A DNA stretch of 64,000 bases, taken from NCBI RefSeq assembly GCF_013466985.1, contig NZ_CP059164.1, positions 682,001 to 746,000 on the forward strand, written 5' to 3'. This document shows, piece after piece, positions 61,431-64,000 of this stretch. Source of the DNA: Nocardioides ungokensis. Lineage in GTDB: Bacteria > Actinomycetota > Actinomycetes > Propionibacteriales > Nocardioidaceae. Numbering within the stretch: position 1 is the stretch's first letter; every line of letters begins with the position of its first letter. The position numbers and the translations under genes were made by a program. The notes beneath the pieces were generated by a model. The model was given only the letters and a program-made list of their open reading frames with translations, was not told the origin of the DNA and searched no databases.

Positions 61431-63017
61431 TCAGGCCAGCCACACGGCCGTGTCGGCCGGCAGCTCCCCGTCGACGGGGCCGCTGGCCATCAGCACGTCG
61501 CCGGCGGGCAGGACGACCGGCTTCTGACCGCAGTTGAGGACCACGGTGACCGGCCCGCGACGGAACGCGAGCACGTCCGCGCCGAGGTCGAGCATCTCCA
61601 CCTCGTCGCCCGCCGTGGTGGCGAAGCCGCGCCGGGCCGCGAGAGCGGCGCGGTAGAACGCCAGCGTCGAACCGGGGTCGGCGGCCTGCGCCTCGACCGT
61701 CTGAGCAGCCCACTCCGCAGGCTGCGGGATCCACGGGTGGCCGGCGCCCGGACCGAACTCGAACGGCGCCTCCTGGCCGCCCCACGGGATCGGCACCCGG
61801 CAGCCGTCACGACCGGGCTCGCCGGTGCGGAACCACGACGGGTCCTGGCGGAACTCCGGCTCCACGTCGACCTGCTCGAGGCCGAGCTCCTCGCCCTGGT
61901 AGAGGTACGACGAGCCGGGCAGCGCCAGCATCGCGAGCGTGGCCGCGCGGGCACGGGCCAGCCCCTGCGCGCCGCCGCCGTAACGGGTCACGTGGCGGGT
62001 CACGTCATGGTTGCTCAGCACCCAGGTCGGGGTGGCGCCCACGGGCTCGAGGGCCGCGAGGGTCCCGGTGATGACGTCGGCGAACTCGGTGGCCGACCAG
62101 TCGGCGAGCAGCCAGGAGAAGTTGAAGGACTGGTTCATCTCGTCGGGGCGCACGAAGTTGGCCATCGACTCCGGGGTCTGGGTCCAGGCCTCGGCGACGT
62201 TCATCCGCTCGCCGTCGTACTTCTCCAGGATCCGGCGCCAGCGGCGGTAGACCTCGTGGACCTCGGGCTGGTCCCACATCGGCTCGTCCTTCAGGCGGCG
62301 CTCGACCATGGAGCTGGGCAGCTGGTTGGTCGGCCGCTCCTCGCCGCTGTGCACGACCTGGTCGCGGAGGTTCGCCTCCTTGAACAGCCCGTGGGCGACG
62401 TCGACCCGGAAGCCGTCGACCCCGCGGTCGAGCCAGAAGGTCAGCACCTCCTCGAACATGTCGCCCACCTCGGGGTGGCGCCAGTTCAGGTCCGGCTGGG
62501 TGCTGTCGAAGAGGTGGAGGTACCACTCACCGTCCTCGACGCGGGTCCACGCCGGACCGCCGAAGACCGACTCCCAGTTGTTCGGGGGCTCGGCGCCGTC
62601 GGCGCCGCGGCCCTCGCGGAAGAGGTAGCGCTCGCGCTCCGGGCTGCCCGGCCCGGCGGCCAGCGCCGCCTGGAACCAGTCGTGGGCGTCGGAGGTGTGG
62701 TTGGGGACGAGGTCGACGATCACCTTCAGGCCCAGCTCGTGGGCGCGGTCGAGCAGCGCATCGGCGTCCGAGAGCTGCCCGAACAGCGGGTCGACGTCGC
62801 AGTAGTCGGCGACGTCGTACCCGTGGTCGTTCTGCGGCGAGGTGTAGAACGGCGTGATCCACAGGGCGTCGACACCGAGGTCGCGCAGGTACGGCAGGCG
62901 GGCGGTGATGCCCGGCAGGTCGCCCACGCCGTCACCGTCGCCGTCGGCGAAGCTGCGGACGTAGACCTGGTAGATGGCCGCGTGGCGCCACCACTCGATT
63001 TGATCGTTCCAACCCAT
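61431..63017 (-). CDS. Glycoside hydrolase family 13 alpha-glucosidase
   Basis: 528 residues. Hydrolyses alpha-glucosidic bonds of short sugars (oligo-1,6-glucosidase/sucrose-type group). Catalytic residues: nucleophile Asp206 in GFRVDVAH, acid/base Glu276 in MNVAEAW, and Asp338 in LSNHDVTRH. N-terminal WWRHAAIYQVYVRSFADGDG and VIVDLVPNHTSDAHDWF fit GH13. No signal peptide, so it acts in the cytosol on imported sugars. Stands alone on the minus strand. The precise linkage is not known from sequence. Confidence 0.9.
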   Translation of the reverse strand: MGWNDQIEWWRHAAIYQVYVRSFADGDGDGVGDLPGITARLPYLRDLGVDALWITPFYTSPQNDHGYDVADYCDVDPLFGQLSDADALLDRAHELGLKVIVDLVPNHTSDAHDWFQAALAAGPGSPERERYLFREGRGADGAEPPNNWESVFGGPAWTRVEDGEWYLHLFDSTQPDLNWRHPEVGDMFEEVLTFWLDRGVDGFRVDVAHGLFKEANLRDQVVHSGEERPTNQLPSSMVERRLKDEPMWDQPEVHEVYRRWRRILEKYDGERMNVAEAWTQTPESMANFVRPDEMNQSFNFSWLLADWSATEFADVITGTLAALEPVGATPTWVLSNHDVTRHVTRYGGGAQGLARARAATLAMLALPGSSYLYQGEELGLEQVDVEPEFRQDPSWFRTGEPGRDGCRVPIPWGGQEAPFEFGPGAGHPWIPQPAEWAAQTVEAQAADPGSTLAFYRAALAARRGFATTAGDEVEMLDLGADVLAFRRGPVTVVLNCGQKPVVLPAGDVLMASGPVDGELPADTAVWLA

Positions 63018-63092
63018 GCGCTCAAGTGTTCCGAGAGATCCGGGGACTAGTCAATTTGGGGCGGGGTCGATGTGGGGCGGGCGCCGGGACGG

Positions 63093-63899
63093 TCAGGCGA
63101 ACGTCGCGGGGTCGACCGCCACCCACACGTGCTCGGCGCACGCGACGACCCGGCCGTCGGCGTCGTACAGCGTGGAGGCGGTGAAGGTCTTGCGGCCCTC
63201 CTGCCCGAGGGTGAGGCCGACGACGACGTGCTGCTCGCCGATGACCGGGAGCGCATCGACGCGGGCGGTCATCCCGGCGAGCACCATGAGCCGCTCGGTG
63301 AGGTCGCCGGCCCAGCCGCCGATGCAGTCGAGCGCGGCCCAGGTCGTGGCCAGCGAGGCTCGCGGGAGCTCGTCGGCGTAGGCGTGGAAGTCCTCGCCGA
63401 CGCTCGGGTGCGGCGACCAGGTGGCCGCGACCCGGACCCTGCTCTGCTGGCCGGGGCCGTCCTGGTCGGCCACCCGCCCCGGGAAGATCCGCAGGCCGTC
63501 GCCCTCGCCACGGTCGGTGCCGCAGGCGAAGCAGGTCGGGAAGGGGTGGAACGTGTGGCCGGGGTACGTCGCGGAGGCGGCACGCGCCTCGGCCGGCGAC
63601 ACCGGCTCGACCGTCATCGGCGGGTCCTCGACGACGGTGGCGCGCGCGACCACGGCCCCGCCGAAGGTGGCCACGGTCGAGCCGTCGTCCTCGCTGACCG
63701 TCATCGGCGTGTCCAGCGGAGGCGGCTGGCGCAGCGCGACCCGGATCGTGGGCCACGAGCGCGAGCGGTCCTCGGGGCAGTCGTGGGGGATCAAGGCGGC
63801 CAGCGCACCGGCTGTCCAACCGCCGTTGCCCGACGACGGCGGGCCGCAGAAGCGGCGGGGGACCAGCAGCTCGCCGGCCGTGGCGGACAGGGGTGTCAT
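63093..63899 (-). CDS. Thioesterase-superfamily (hotdog) protein
   Basis: 268 residues. Begins MTPLSATAGELLVPRRFCGP. The N-terminal half resembles the acyl-CoA thioesterase-like fold (GNGGWTAGALAALIP). A Cys pair HPFPTCFACGTDRGEGDGLR near 128 is typical of the actinobacterial thioesterase-family proteins with a CxxC, followed by a second hotdog (WAALDCIGGWAGDLTERLMV, GEQHVVVGLTLGQEGRKTFT). Substrate unknown. ATG 63899 overlaps the stop of the upstream gene (ATGA), so they share a transcript. Confidence 0.7.
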   Translation of the reverse strand: MTPLSATAGELLVPRRFCGPPSSGNGGWTAGALAALIPHDCPEDRSRSWPTIRVALRQPPPLDTPMTVSEDDGSTVATFGGAVVARATVVEDPPMTVEPVSPAEARAASATYPGHTFHPFPTCFACGTDRGEGDGLRIFPGRVADQDGPGQQSRVRVAATWSPHPSVGEDFHAYADELPRASLATTWAALDCIGGWAGDLTERLMVLAGMTARVDALPVIGEQHVVVGLTLGQEGRKTFTASTLYDADGRVVACAEHVWVAVDPATFA

Positions 63900-64000
63900 C
63901 GGCGGATCTTCTCCCAGCGGTCCAGCGCCTCGCGGCGCTCCTCCTTGTGGTCGACGACGGCAACGGGGTAGCCCACCCGTCGCCGGACGTCGTCGTGGGG
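63896..64000 (-). CDS. C-terminal end of a probable deoxyribodipyrimidine photolyase (cut by window edge)
   Basis: Only the last 34 residues are in the window: PHDDVRRRVGYPVAVVDHKE, then ERREALDRWEKIRR. The YPxxVVDHxxERxEAL pattern matches the C-terminus of photolyase/cryptochrome proteins, which repair UV dimers using FADH and light. The tail is short, so another family is possible. Its stop overlaps the start of the thioesterase-like gene. Confidence 0.5.
   Translation of the reverse strand, partial: PHDDVRRRVGYPVAVVDHKEERREALDRWEKIRR

Overview
The window is high-GC actinobacterial chromosome, most like a member of the Nocardioidaceae (Nocardioides-type). The evidence is the gene order rpmG-hadAB-murB-add-aspC-tRNA-Trp-secE-nusG-rplKA-rplJL-rpoBC, a complete Mce lipid-import operon, a DUF222/HNH (13E12-type) gene, many leaderless promoters and strong G/C third-position bias. 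The genus is an inference from content and order, not from a database match.

Layout. 1-4327: the 5' part of zwf, a ROK-family regulator, an amidase and an acyl-CoA thioesterase, the last two each broken by one frameshift. 4358-15118: the translation/transcription core (tRNA-Thr, tRNA-Met, rpmG, tRNA-Trp, secE, nusG, rplK, rplA, rplJ, rplL), interleaved with hadAB (fatty-acid elongation dehydratase), murB, a membrane protein, adenosine deaminase, aspartate aminotransferase and a RecA/DnaB-like ATPase. 15364-26458: one operon for an Mce transporter: ATPase, two YrbE/MlaE permeases, six MCE proteins (the fifth a lipoprotein) and two Mce-associated proteins, the second carrying a J-domain-like N-terminus. 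26698-34164: rpoB and rpoC. 34358-47501: housekeeping and accessory enzymes (geranylgeranyl-reductase-family oxidoreductase, tandem Nudix protein, fused FAD/Fe-S oxidoreductase, methyltransferase, type IB topoisomerase, acetyltransferases, macrodomain protein, serC). 47511-51287: a methyltransferase, a badly degraded DUF222/HNH gene behind a candidate SOS box, and an intact IS481-type insertion sequence with a 15-bp target duplication. 51288-58837: secreted M15-like peptidase, acetyltransferase, citrate synthase, pdxH, and a TetR-controlled heterodimeric ABC exporter. 58838-64000: a structured leader region with a 12-codon ORF, a DHA2 drug-efflux MFS gene plus marR, a GH13 glucosidase, a thioesterase-like gene and the end of a probable photolyase gene.

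Functional links. The core genes build ribosomes and RNA polymerase. The Mce operon lies between rplL and rpoB, where Mycobacterium tuberculosis keeps only the orphan ATPase gene mkl/mceG. Two efflux modules lie close together near the right end. TetR plus ABC has a perfect 20-bp operator next to its -10. MFS plus MarR has two operator-like palindromes on its proximal promoter, and a long upstream leader with a very strong ribosome-binding site, a short ORF whose stop codon lies inside a stem, and large hairpins. That leader looks like a translation-sensing attenuator and is the best candidate here for something undescribed.

Quality caution. Five otherwise normal genes, including ribosomal protein L1, each carry one indel, four of them at or beside G or C runs. 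Sequencing or assembly error is the simplest explanation. The HNH gene has about six and may be truly decayed.
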